Both the position numbers and the translations under genes were made by a program. Shown here piece after piece: positions 24,705 through 36,595 of a stretch of 64,000 bases of DNA. Source of the stretch: Aphelocoma coerulescens. Its lineage: Eukaryota > Chordata > Aves > Passeriformes > Corvidae. Location: NCBI RefSeq assembly GCF_041296385.1, contig NC_091014.1, forward strand, positions 9,461,578 through 9,525,577, given 5' to 3'. The notes beneath the pieces were generated by a model. The model was not told the origin of the DNA and did not search any database. It worked only from the letters and a program-made list of their open reading frames with translations. The first letter of the stretch is position 1, and each line of letters opens with the position of its first letter.

Positions 24705-24960
24705 TTTTTTTTTTACTCACAGAAAAGATAAAGACAATCCCTGATGTAAACAGCCAGTGTAGACCAGCTCAGCTTTATTGGTGTTAACTCAAATACCAGA
24801 AGCAGCATTATCACCAAAAAAACAGGGCACAGTATCCTGCATAGGCCTGTCTCATGTCTCATAAGTGGACTTTGCTACCCAGAGTAAGATCAGTCTCACC
24901 TACTGCAGACACCCACATCTCCTCCTCAGACACTCCTCTTGGGGTCAAGGTCATGTGAGA
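24705..24960 (-). other. Possible retrocopied transcript 3' end fused to CR1
   Basis: On the minus strand this segment contains AATAAA (plus-strand TTTATT at 24774-24779) and ends in A10 (plus-strand T10 at 24705-24714). The A10 is joined directly to the truncated 5' edge of the CR1 tail. The order transcript end, A tract, CR1 3' end in one orientation is what reverse transcription with template switching can leave. The 59 bases between hexamer and A tract are longer than the usual 10-30, which weakens the reading. An alternative is the R/U5 part of an unrecognised LTR. The 5' limit near 24960 is arbitrary; no coding sequence is visible. Confidence 0.35.
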
Positions 24961-25161
24961 GGAGAGAAATATGCTCTTTTAGGGACTAATTCATCTGCTT
25001 CATTTTAGACATCTATTTTAAGAAGGAATCAGGGAATTCTATGCTTAGGGAACGCACTGGGTTTTCTTAAGCCTTACACTGTATACACTGTGTGATGATT
25101 TAGTGAACAGGGAATCAGTCTTCTTGCCTGTAGGCCATTCAAGCATCTAAGGAAAAAGCTG

Positions 25162-25191
25162 CTAATTACAGTGAGTCACTGTTACAATTAG
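25162..25191. promoter_or_regulatory. Palindromic AP-1 core flanked by TAATT sites
   Basis: ACAGTGA and TCACTGT form an inverted repeat around a single G, and its centre reads TGAGTCA (25172-25178), the consensus AP-1 site. Six bases outside on each arm read CTAATT (25162-25167) and AATTAG (25186-25191), again inverted and typical of homeodomain cores, with a 3-base offset on the right. The symmetry is seen directly; binding or enhancer activity is inferred only from the motif match. Confidence 0.4.
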
Positions 25192-25208
25192 AAGTTTCTC
25201 AAATTAAA

Positions 25209-25418
25209 ATGGTGGCTGATTTATTATTTTTCTGCTTTCATGGCATCTTCTTTCTTTTCCAGTCAGTTCCACAAATTACCTATATGCTGGATATTTCCGC
25301 AGCAAAGTATGATGGTGGCCAATTAAAAAAAATCAGAGTTGCCAGAGACAAGACAGTAATTACAGACTTTGTGTGGTCTCCTCTGCTTGGCACATACTCA
25401 GACTCCCTAAAGACATGA
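25209..25418 (+). other. Small ORF with strong start context, unproven
   Basis: A 69-codon frame starts at ATG in AAAATGG, a favourable vertebrate start context (A at -3, G at +4). The first 18 residues are strongly hydrophobic (MVADLLFFCFHGIFFLFQ) and the rest is hydrophilic with a mixed composition. A good acceptor-like site (TCTTTCTTTTCCAG) ends at 25262, so the last 51 codons could instead be read as an exon. It begins 18 bases after the palindromic AP-1 element. No homologue is recognised, and frames of this length are expected by chance in 64 kb, so coding status is doubtful. Confidence 0.12.
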
Positions 25419-27802
25419 AGCTGCTATTTGTAGTAGTGCAGACCTCTAGTACTCTGCAATCTTTACCACGCTGTGCAAGCATGAAATGTTCTCAGGTGTG
25501 CAGCATTTTGAAATCTTTTTAGCAACAATATACTGACTTTTACAGTAATTTTTCAAGGTATAGAAAACTGTGTTGCCTGATTGTTGAGTCTTTGATGTTT
25601 GTTTCTGATAAGAAGGAGGGAAAATTATCTCTTCCTCCTTGTTCTCGATTTCCTTCTCAGTGAAAGGTGAGTTCCTTGCTTAGCTCTGTTTTAGGAGCTG
25701 CTGATTTGAGTGACCAACAATTATAACAAGAAATGAAGTAAAATCATGAGAAGTGGCAAGACCGTTTTCCTAAATACAATAAATTTGTATTAAGAAATCA
25801 AAAAAATACTTTTATTTTCTGAAATCTTTGCTTTGCTGTGAAGAACTTCAGTATGCTAATGTAAATTATGCACAGAACTTCCTTGTGATCCATCTGTTAG
25901 AATACCTTCAGCACAGTCTTAATGTTCATTAGGAAGCCATAAACAGAAAGAATAGTGGAGAGCCAGCTATTTAGCTTAGAACACTTTTAGTAAAATATTT
26001 ATTCTAATTGTCTCCCCAAGCTTGTTGAAATGAGATAGGTGTTTGAAGATACAGGTATGATGTATTGTGGAGCCTCTGCCAGTTAGACCATTAAGATCTT
26101 CAAAAGCATACTCTAGGATAATGCATGGCTCAAGGACGTGTCTAACTAAAATTGAGAAAATTTTTAAGTTGGCATCTTGACTGACTACAATTTTACTTAA
26201 AAGTATTTCAGTGTGGAGGCAAGAGGCTTGCTTTATCCTCTCTGAGCTTCAGGGCATCACATCAGAGAAAATCACCCCATACCTATTTAATTTGCATTCC
26301 AGCTGTGAGATCATTGTATATGGGCACCTTTTGATCCTATAAATAATGACTTCACTTTCAAATGTGCCATTTCCAAACATTGACACAACCATTATTTTTC
26401 ATGATCTGCTATTGTGATGAAATATCGTCCAGTACTGGCCTACATCCCATGGATAGGAAAATATTATAAATTTCTAGGCTGGCTAAAAAAATAAATATAG
26501 GAAAAGAGAGAAATAATTTGTGGAAATCTATATGGAATAAGTCCAAGTTCTTATACCAGGCAATAGCTAAACAGCTTAAAATATGGCAAAATATGAGATA
26601 CAAAGCATTTTACTGTACAATATCCATGAGTTACTTACCTTATGTAGCAGGTTATGTAACTCCATTGAAAGGATGTTGATTGTCCTGTAGAGAGTACATT
26701 TCAGAAACATTTATGGATGTTAAGGAAAATAGAAATTATATGCATAGCAAGAAGATGTATGAACTGACATAAAAATTCTTGATTCTTCCTCAAGCTTCAC
26801 ATACAATATAGGGAAACTTTGGGAAATAATGTTACTGTTCTTAGAGGTTTTTTTCTCCTAAGAGCCCTGACTTGCCCGTAGCTGTAGCTGCATAAACACC
26901 TCAGTATTGCACTTAGCAGCCAGGTGTGGGAGTGCTGGCTGTCCCCGAGATCTAGCCAAGCTCTCCTGTCCTCACAGGGTAGAAAATTATTAAAGTGTCA
27001 TGGACATGCTTAATGGCTGCAGTGGTGCAGCCTCTAGATTAAATATTTCAACACTTAAATAAAATATCCTGTCCTTTCTTTTTTTTTAATCTATATTTTG
27101 TTTTGGCTTTGCTAGTAAGACACAGATTATCTATTCTCATTGTTTTGCAAAGTGCCTTTTGGTACCTTTCTTACTTAAATATTGCTGATAAAATTCTACA
27201 TTTTACTAAAAATTGATGTAAAATAAGTTCAGGGGCAAGTTAAATATAGTAGATTTTCTTCATTTTATCACTATTGAAAAATGGCAAAAAAGATGTCTGT
27301 TGAGCTACTCAAAAAACCCTCTTCAAACCATGGCTAAATAGATAGCTATGTGCTAACAAATTCTGAATTGTGCATCCTTTTCTTTATTATTTTATACCAA
27401 TATCTAAAAAGCATAGGTTTGTTAGAGCATAGCAAGATTCCAATGCATTCACATGGAGAAACATAATAATTTCTTTTTCCTTTTAGTAGGATAGTGATTT
27501 CTGCCTGACAATCAGAGATGAGCAAAAATTGCAAAATCTTGAACTGGTTTGTCTTCTGTCATGTAGTATCTGAGGTGTTCCATCACCAACATTCCTTCAC
27601 TGGCAATCTCTCCTGAAAATTTTCTCTCTCATGGAGATATCATTAACATTTTCTGCACTGTTCAACATCTCTACAAACCTTGTGCAGCAATGTGGAATTG
27701 CCATGTCCCTGGCAATTCACCATGAGGTCAGCTCTGCATCAGGCAGAAACTGCATCTCCACCTTTCTCAGATTCAGATAAACTGATATTTAAAAGGTCAT
27801 GG
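25419..27802. other. Unique AT-rich non-coding DNA
   Basis: No gene or transposon was recognised. The only item of note is a minus-strand pair of strong splice signals around 26639-26684. Frames of 62-64 codons show no domain. Confidence 0.55.
26639..26684 (-). other. Candidate 46-nt exon (splice-site pair), unproven
   Basis: On the minus strand GTACTCTCTACAG is a good acceptor and CATAAG followed by GTAAGTAACT is a near-consensus donor. Between them lie 46 bases with one open phase, reading TINILSMELHNLLHK and ending exactly at a codon boundary. Both sites are stronger than most random pairs, but pseudo-exons of this kind are frequent in vertebrate introns, and no protein family is recognised from 15 residues. 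Confidence 0.18.
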
Positions 27803-27933
27803 GGAAGGAAGGAAGGAAGGAAGGAAGGAAGGAAGGAAGGAAGGAAGGAAGGAAGGAAGGAAGGAAGGAAGGAAGGAAGGAAGGAAGGAAGGAAGGAAGG
27901 AAGGAAGGAAGGAAGGAAGGAAGGAAGGAAGGA
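27803..27933. repeat. Perfect (GGAA)32 microsatellite
   Basis: From 27803 the tetranucleotide GGAA repeats 32 times without a single interruption, then GGA and GCAGCAC. A perfect 128-bp array implies recent expansion and high length polymorphism. The strand asymmetry (pure purine on the plus strand) allows triplex formation. GGAA is also the core bound by ETS-family factors. The open frames of 92-105 codons that cross it (Lys-Glu-Gly-Arg or Phe-Leu-Pro-Ser repeats) are artefacts of the repeat. Confidence 0.98.
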
Positions 27934-30900
27934 GCAGCACTTGGGAGAAGTAGTTTTCCATGAACGTCCCAGTCTTGTCTGGAGAGCTGACTCATGATGA
28001 AGTCGGTAACAAAGCATGAGTCCTTCCTATCAGAGTTGAAAAAGGCAGTTTTGGCCAGTACAGTCTCCTCACCAGAACATACACCTTCCACTGCTGGTGC
28101 AGAAATTATCCTCTCTTAGGCTTGACTAATGCATTTCTCCATTTTCAGGAATGAAGTTTCATAAACCAAGAAAGTATTTGTTTTAAGCACAACAGTAGGC
28201 TCTGCTTAGCAACCTGCTATCCTGAACAAACCACCAGGATTTTCTTCTTCTGACCATGCCGATCCCAGGGGTATACTTAGAACCTCTCTCATGAGGTTTT
28301 TATGTACACATACAAACCAATAGTTGATTTTTTCTAATTATTATCATTTTCACAGAAAATTAATTGTATATAATATACCTGTGAATGTCTGTACTCCTTT
28401 TCTAAAGTAGAGACTATAATCTCTGGAGTGAAAAAGGCAAGGAGAGACTGATGAAATGTCCAAAGGAACATGGGAAAACTCCCTGATGATCGAAGGGACA
28501 GGCTGTAGCAAGAGATGCTGCTTCATCTCAGAGCATTCTGCCTAGCCACAGAACACTCCTTCAGGGTTTATGTCCTTCAGCTCTCTGGAATATTTCCTAA
28601 TTCCTGTCTTCCCCAGCACAAGAAATATCACTGAAACACGATTAGCAAGGTGTGGACTAGGAAGTGAAGCTGGCCAGCCAGGAGCTGGTGGATGTGACTC
28701 TCTGCTGAGTGGATCTGGTCCAGGCATGAGAAGCCTGGGAGAGAAGATGTGTGTGTGCAGCTGACCCCCTGAGAGAGAGTGGCTGCAGGCCTCATCACTT
28801 TTGGAACAAAACAGTGAAATTCCCCTATTTAATTTATGGCTTGTCTATTCTACAGGCCACACTGGAGAGGAGGATTAGCCCAAGGTAGCTGTAAAGGAAC
28901 CAATTCATGCATGAGACAGCATGACCACAGCAGGATGCAACTCAGAGGTATGTGCTTTGCTTCTCAGGAGTGCATAACAGCCTCCAGATTTTTTAAAATC
29001 TAGTCTGGGTATCTCCAAAGTATTCTTCACAAAAAGTATATTTTCTTTTCTTCCCTGAGTTTTTATTCAAGCAGACTTAAAAAAAAAAAAAGCCAATTAA
29101 ATGAATCAAACCATGTTCCCTAGATTGGAAAGACAGGAAATAAGAAAGAGAGATTTGTGGGTTTTAATTTTTAAATCTTGGGTGGTGCTCAAAACCTACG
29201 CTGATGGGACCATACTAGTAGCTAGATAGAGACAGTAAATATCAGGAGAATCAATGATAAATCTCATTCATGTTTTTATTGGGTGAAATCCTGAGTTTAT
29301 ATAGCTGAATTACATGCCAAAAAATTTCAAAGTTGTGTGTCCAGAAATAAGTACCTATATCCATGTGGGAATCAGTGAGAACTGTGAATTCTCAGTACCT
29401 CTGAAAATTGCTTTCACATAGGTACAATTTATAGGGCTACCTTCAGACATCAAGCTTTGAAAAAATTGGCCAGGATGCCTACCTATTTATTGTTTCCTGG
29501 GCCAAAAAGAGTGATGAAAGAAGCTGGTTTTTTTATTATTATTTCCATATGCATTATATTTATAAGAATATTTATGCAAGGAATGTTACAGAAATTCCAT
29601 GCTTTGTTTCCTTTGTGAAAGATACCTTCCTCATAAGAAACACATTATGCTTGGTCAAATATTTCTCTCTATGGGAGGATTAGATCCACAGTACTGCAGG
29701 GTTCTCATTTATCAGAAGCACTTACTGTATCACCTGGTTTTTATTAAAAAAAAGAGAGAGATCTATTCTGTTTGGACAGCCACTGTACACTGGATTTAGG
29801 AGATTAAGGTTTACTCTAGAAAAGTGTTATTGTGAGATATGATATGAATAGCATGACATCATTTCTGGCAATACAGTATCAGTGAGTGAAAGGAAAAAAA
29901 CCTAACATGCAGACAGCTCTCTGATAAGAGGCAAGAGTTCTATATTCTTTTCAAAATTTACTGTGTTTTAAGATTGTATATGTTATATACCAGTCTAGAA
30001 ATGAGAATAGACAAAACAGCAATAAATTCTTGTGGGGGCATTATTTAAAAATATATTGAAGTTTCTAACTGTGAGAGAAAGTGGCATGGAGGGCAGATTA
30101 ATGAGGAGCCAGTGGGCTTGGTTATATTTTCTTACTTAATAGAAAGCTAAGGATTTCCAGCTTTTACTTTAAACATTTGTATGGATACTGTACTTTAGAT
30201 TTTAAAGCAACATCCATTACATGTCTTTTTTTGACAAGCTGCATGACCTTTTTTTAACTTGTCTGATGTTGTGGGAAAACGTATTTAAACAAAAATTAGT
30301 TCATTATAATCACTGAATTCTTCCCCAAAACAGGACAAACTTTTATTACATCGTTTGGGTTACTGCATTCTAGAGATCAATTTGTATGGAATAAATAAAT
30401 ATGAACTACCTATAACAAAGTGCATTTAGTTGCACAAGGTTTTTTTCTAGTTAACATAATTTTGGTTTACTCGCTTTTATATTTGCTATTCAACTTTTAG
30501 AACATATTTTCCCTACATTTAAAACAATCTAGTATTACTTCAGAAATGTGTCAGAATGTTATCTGGTTTATCAATACTAAATTCCCTGCCACTGGATTTA
30601 AGGTGTATAGAAAAGCATCATAAAGAGTACTGTTACTGCATGGTCTTAAAAACAGGAACAGTGAGTGTATATGAGGGAAAAAATGTATATTGTTTTTCCT
30701 GAGCTTTCAGACTGGACAAATGCAAAAATTTAAAGAGCTGGGGGGTATAATTGATTCTAATGCTGGTGCTCAGAGGTGTAGTGGGCACAATAAAAGAGAT
30801 TCTACTCTGCAAAGTCTTTAGCAGAAAGTTTAGATCTGAGACTTAATAGCCACACATTCAAAGATGGACTGGTTTTGCCAATTTCATAATTTCAATGTCT

Positions 30901-33900
30901 TAATTACTAGGTCACATTGCATATACTATGTAGCACAACACTGAGTTTTTGTTGAGTTTGTGTTATGTTCATAGATACAGGTACTAAATTTAGCTTTACA
31001 TGTCTTTATATTCTAATTGAGCCTTCCTTAACAGTAATGCACTCTTTGCCATCTTTGAGCTTAACAGCAGCCATGTAGATGCCTCTAAAGTGTAAGTATT
31101 TTTACAAGAAAGAAACCTCCACTTTTGCAGTTTAGTTGCAACTGATTAATTATATAATTTCTGTATCAAGTTATTCTCAAAATTTTTTGTCATATGGTCT
31201 ATTTATCATCGTATTCACCCTGTATTTTAGCAATCTTTGACAACTTCCTTACATTCCTAGGATTAGTTTATATATTGCTTTGTCTTATGTTAATATTTGC
31301 AATCCTTTCTGTTATGTCAATTAACTGCCAGGACATCCATCTAGACACAGTGTACTCAAGCATAATAAAGAAAAGAAAAATACTTCAAGATGCTAACAAA
31401 TTATAACCATGCCCAGATATAAACCAGATGTATGAGTGATAAACACAGAGATACAAGATTGTCACCACCCTTCAGAATCACAATTTTAAATGTCTCCACC
31501 TTTGACCTGTGGCAATAAGCTTTACTAGGGCATGAGATGGAAATCTAGTACTGCATTTTCTTGTATTGAATTTTTGAAAACTTTTTCATTGTTTTCTTTC
31601 TTTTTTCTTTGTTGCTTGTTTTATTAGGCTGCATCTCTCAGATATCCCTAAAAAACCTAACAAGCATGGGGAAAAAGAAGTGGCTAATGGAGCTGTGGTT
31701 GCCTGTTAGCAGTGCTCAATGCAAACATGTGCTTTGGGTTAGGAAATGGAGAAATGCTCTCACTACCACACAGCCCTCTTCCTTCACTCACTACTTCACA
31801 GCTGTGTTTAGTGCTGGAGAATATATGTGCTGATGTAAACCAAGAGCACACGTAGGCCAAATGCATTTTATCCATGCTATGTAGTAACAGCACAGTTTCT
31901 GAACAGACCTCCAACTGATTAATTTATAAAGAAAATTTTTTCACCTTTGATTTGGAAATTGTGGAAACACATTGACTTTTCTTTAGCAATCCGAAGAAAA
32001 TACATATAATTTTAGAAAAGATATTTTTTTCTTTTTAATCTCTCTGAAGCAGTTTTTATGAAATGTGAAGGCAGGCAGTATCATCTGTATATCAGGAATT
32101 TTTTGCATAACTGAAAAATGAGAGCATATTCTTTAAATCAAGACTGGTCCATGTTCTGGTTTCCTTTCACCTCAAAGATTCATTTTAGTATAGTGGCATT
32201 CAACCTGTGCCCCTGGTGTTCCAAAGAGACCTCACAAGGGTTTAGAAAAGGTGACTAAGGAGAGCAAAACCAATTCTCAAAGGGCTTTACTTCAGTGTAC
32301 TTCAACTGTGTTTATAGGGGTTTGAGTCAAAAAGATGTCAAAGTTTTAGTTCAATGATAGCCAGGAGTCTTCAGGTCTCTGTTGAGCAGGATGGAGACTC
32401 AGACTGACCTTCTGACCCTTTAGGCTGTGAGGCTTGGCTGTGCTTCACATGACCTTGGACCAAATTTCAAGCATCACAGTTCATACTTTTTCAAGGAAAT
32501 AATGAAATTGACTCATCCAATAAAGGTTTTCTCAAAAGCGAGAAAACAATAAAAGCTTTTATTTTCCTGTCAGAGTTTAGCAATGGGATAGTCTGGTTGT
32601 ACTTCTGAATGGATCTGTGAAGGATCAGCATTAATATAAAAGCTGGGAAGAACAAAACAAAAAAACACATAATCAAAACAAAAAAAAAACCCTTCTGTGA
32701 GCTGAGGACAATAAGATTGAAGAAGTGTCATTCATCCAGTCAGTGCTATAAATAAGTAGAGTACAATATAATTCTATGAAGTTAAAAAAGCTGAGTACAA
32801 TTTTCCTTGAAAAATTTAGTCTTGGGTTGACTGTTTTTTGCTCAAAGAAGTCAAACTAAATCCCAAATTCTTCTTTGAATTTTGGAGAAAATTAGTAAAT
32901 TTAAATCTCAGTCTAACAGTGAGTATATTTCATGTGCAAAACAAAGAAAAAAACAAACCATTGACAATATTCAGGGAAAACTGCTAAGTACTAGCCAAAT
33001 ATGAGTGCTATTAGCCAGTCACATTTAAAGGAAGTAACTAATTTTGGACAGGAGGTACCTAAATGCCAGGAGGGAATCCCCTTTCTGAGTCCTGGTGTAT
33101 TTAGAATTTAAATCCACAAGAGGCAAAGGGAGCATTGCAAATGCATGACTCACCTTAGCATTTCTTATTTAAATACCCACTGCTCAGCAGGCGTTGTACC
33201 CAGTTTTATTTACCAGCAGAGACATCACCATAGTGCCTGGTGCCTCTAAGTCTGGATGGAGCATCAAATTTAAGCTGGAGCTCCTGAACTGAGTCTAGAT
33301 GCTGTCAGCATCAAGAGGCTGCCAGCACAGGCGTTGCATATCAAAGACAGAATTAACCGTCATTTAAAAAATCAACAGAAATGGTACAATTTTTAATCCT
33401 TTAAAGGATGGCTGTATCATTTCACCCAGTGCAGACTGCACATATCTATTGTTCCAAGGATATTATGTAAACTGCCAAAGTCCCCATAACACCAGGGATA
33501 GTTAAACGTGTAAACAGAAATAATTCTATATTTAAACATTGTAGTTCTTCTGGTTGTTAAGCTATCATTAGAACAGGATGGAAGCTGGTTAACAAGCTTC
33601 ACTGTTGTATTTCCACACTGTGGGTGGTAGAAGCCAAGCCATGTTAAGACAATAAAATTTCTTTGTCAAATATACTGTAGATGGCTGTTTATACATAGCA
33701 AGATTTGCCTCTCACCTCCTGAACCTTCAGGATAGAGCATGGATGAAATGGATATGTTGTTTTTAGTTGTTGTAGCAGCCTGGAAAGTTAGGACTTGAAT
33801 CTGCTGACATGGCTGTGGTTATTTGCCAGTTCTTTCCCTCTGCTGGAGAATTATCCCTACCTTCTTCCTGACTCCAGAAGACATGCTGGAAGATGTCTCC

Positions 33901-36127
33901 TTTAATACTGAAGAATGAAAGCATAAAAAGTTTGAGCCTACATAGACATACAGGTGCTTTTAAAATAGTACCAGTTATTGAGAAAGCCATCTTTTGCTAT
34001 GTAAAAGAAGTTAGAAGCCTACTGAAAATACTCTTAGTGTGATGACAGCATTTAGCACGTTTCTGTGGTCCCCAAATAGAAGTGATATTTACCACTTGGA
34101 TTAATATATATTGACAAAATTTAATCCTATTAGTAAGATATGAGGTCTAAAATCCAACAAAATTTCAGCTGTCATAAATCAATGCTTAATAGGCTGAAAC
34201 CCTTAGAAGAAATGGGGTCCCAAATCCACAGAAGGATTCAACCATTTTATTGTCATTTAAAACAGTTGCTTTTTAATGGGAATCAAACCAACACCCTTGT
34301 GGATTTGGACCAAACTACCTTATCAGTAAGTTGCAGCAGCAAAATCTCAAATTCACTGAGGTGTTTCTTCCACTTTGCTATGCCATCCTTGCAGAGTTAC
34401 CTTTTAAGATCATTCATGAAAAGAGAAACATCAAATGTGCTCACAGCATCAAAATTATGTGCCTTGACTCTTGGCTCCTTCCTCTTTGGTCATGCAGCCT
34501 AATAGAATATGGGAAAGAGGAGTAGGGAAATTTCTCCCGAGGAAAGAGAACTGCAATTAAGTTTTGAAAGTGAAGGCCAGGATGTTTATTTTAAAACATG
34601 TTATCAACCCACCACTTTACTCCATAATAGCTTGGTGTTCAGTGTCCTTATCCAGCACTGAGACAAGGGACTGATGCCCTCCTGACCAAATCTGTGTAAA
34701 ATGTGCTGACATTTAAGGGTTGTTCTGAGTAGGGACATTCTGCAGGGTCCCATTCTGGGTGGAGTACTCTGCAGTAAGGATGATGAGATTTGTGATGTCA
34801 GAAGAACAGCTAAGAGGTCACTGACATGGGAAAAAGCAGTCCTGGACACTTGCTTCTACTCAAACATTTATCTCTGCTCTTTTCCTTCCTGCAACTCCCC
34901 TCAATCCTTTATAAGAGTGTGATGTAAAATAGCTGCAATAATTAGTTATAAAGCATTTGGGGAGATTATTGTGTTTCTGGGTCTGGTTGCTGGATTCAAT
35001 TGACAAATGTGAAAGTTCTCTTTTTTTGAGTTTTTTTGATGAAAAACAAGAACTAAACTTGTATTTTAATTAATGTTTTTGGAAAACATGTAATAAATAA
35101 TGTATTTGTCTTATAGGTGTAATTCTGCTTGCCTGACAAAACAGTATCATTCAGACAGGCTTCTGTCTAAAGTAGCATTTGCAGTACAGTCCATTTCATT
35201 TCAGTGCTTCTTTATTTTTGATAGATTTAAATATAAAACTGACATAATTCAATTTAGACCCTAGCCTAGCAAATTCAATCATCGGAAGGCTTTTGAGATC
35301 TATTCAAGCCTACTTATAAAAGGCAAATATCTATTCCCCTCCTTTATCTAAGATAACATAAATACGACCATTAAATAAATAAAAAAAAAAAAAAAAAAAA
35401 AAAAGCAGCTAGGTTTTGAAGAAAGCATGTCATCTCCTTTCCTAATACCTATACTGGAAGATACACATAGTCACTGAATCAAGATACAGTGTCCTTCAAA
35501 CAAATATTTCATATCTGGGCTTGGTGAGGTCTTTTGAAAATGCTGGAATTTTTCTGAAAAATCAACTTATTTCTCACATGAAATATTAAATCAAGTCAGG
35601 GTTTACTGAAGTGAGACATGAATTAGAGTATTTGTGAGCTGATGTATGCAAAAATGAAGCTTTTTATCTGTTTTCAGCTTTGTCATGGTGTCTTTTCAGT
35701 TGCATCAAATTTATGACCTGATCATTTGTCAACAGTTCAGTATTGCAATTTGTGTTTATTGAATTCATTATCTCAAAAAGTTCAACACATGTAAGATCAG
35801 ATTGTTCTCATTTTAACACTGCATTGTTAAAACTTTTAAACATAGTTGAAAGAAATTTACATCATATTTAGCCTTTGAATGATCTTCTTTGTCATTTCCA
35901 TCTTAGCTTTCTGAATAATTTATTCATTACATCTAGTCAGTCTTCATCTGATGTACAACAGCAAGTTTTAGTTGTTGAAAACATTACCAGGTTTTCAGCT
36001 ATTGGTATGTAGATGTCTGTTTAGACAGGTGAAAATCCTTAAATTTGCACACATTTGAAACTGATTTTTGTTCATGACATTTTTATTTGGTTGGTTGAGG
36101 TAATTTTTTTCAACTTGGGGTTTTTTT
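27934..36127. other. Unique AT-rich non-coding DNA
   Basis: Eight kilobases without a recognised transposon or gene. Simple tracts include an A/C-rich run about 32648-32692 and A24 at 35381-35404. Open frames reach 120 codons (34140-34502) but overlap others in different frames and show no domain or start context of note. Confidence 0.55.
35381..35404. repeat. Poly(A) tract, 24 nt
   Basis: A24 directly after TTAAATAAAT. The AATAAA-like hexamer overlaps the tract itself, so it does not act as evidence of a retrocopy, and no coding remnant is visible upstream. Confidence 0.85.
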
Positions 36128-36160
36128 GGGGGGGGGGGGGGGGTTGGGAGGGTGGAAGGG
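36128..36160 (+). other. G16 run with G-quadruplex potential
   Basis: A run of sixteen G (36128-36143) is followed by TT, GGG, A, GGG, T, GG, AA and GGG. The G16 plus the next three GGG tracts satisfy the usual four-tract G-quadruplex pattern with loops of one to five bases. It is preceded by GGGG and T7 and lies about 170 bp before the ERVL-type LTR. Long G runs are also error-prone in sequencing, so the exact G count is uncertain. Confidence 0.7.
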
Positions 36161-36500
36161 ATCTTCTAAATACTTTTATAAAAGAAAAGTAGAATGAGAA
36201 GGTGGTTTTCAAACCACCTACCAACCTATCTGATCAGTTTCAGCATAACTTGTTGACTGTGCAGTGTACAAAGGGGTAAACTAGCTAGAAGAACATATTT
36301 ATTTGAACTGTTCCGTTAATTTGTAGTAAATCTAACACATCCCAAAGTTAACTTCAACACGGTTGCAGGCCTGCAATCTCTTTGAGAAGAAGCTGGGGTT
36401 GCTCTGCACCAGAGTCAGCTGATCCCAGTCAGCTCCAATGGACCCAGCAGAGCACAGCTGAGCCCCTTGGCCAAACAGGGAAAACACATTTAAGAAAATA

Positions 36501-36595
36501 AAGAAAAAGGAAAAGGAAAAGGAAAAGGAAAAGAAAAAGAAAAAGAAAAAGAAAAAGAAAAAGAAAAAGAAAAAGAAAAAGAAAAAGGAAAAAAA
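36501..36595. repeat. Purine hexanucleotide array (GGAAAA/GAAAAA)n inside LTR
   Basis: Four to five GGAAAA units pass into about nine GAAAAA units, just after the TATA-like box of the LTR, in a region that is ordinarily A-rich in this LTR type. The array is pure purine for about 95 bases. The Phe/Ser-rich minus-strand frame across it (36332-36748) is an artefact. Confidence 0.9.

Noticed and set aside
27680..28091. Three overlapping frames with Lys-Glu-Gly-Arg or Leu-Pro-Ser-Phe repeats
   Set aside because: They are translations of the GGAA microsatellite on both strands, not proteins.
32440..32475. Weak resemblance to the conserved core of MIR-type SINEs (CACATGACCTTGGACC)
   Set aside because: The match is only about 15 bases with no flanking tRNA-like or LINE-tail part; too short to call.
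35371..35404. AATAAAT followed by A24, resembling a processed pseudogene tail
   Set aside because: The hexamer merges into the A run and no transcript-like sequence or target duplication was seen upstream.
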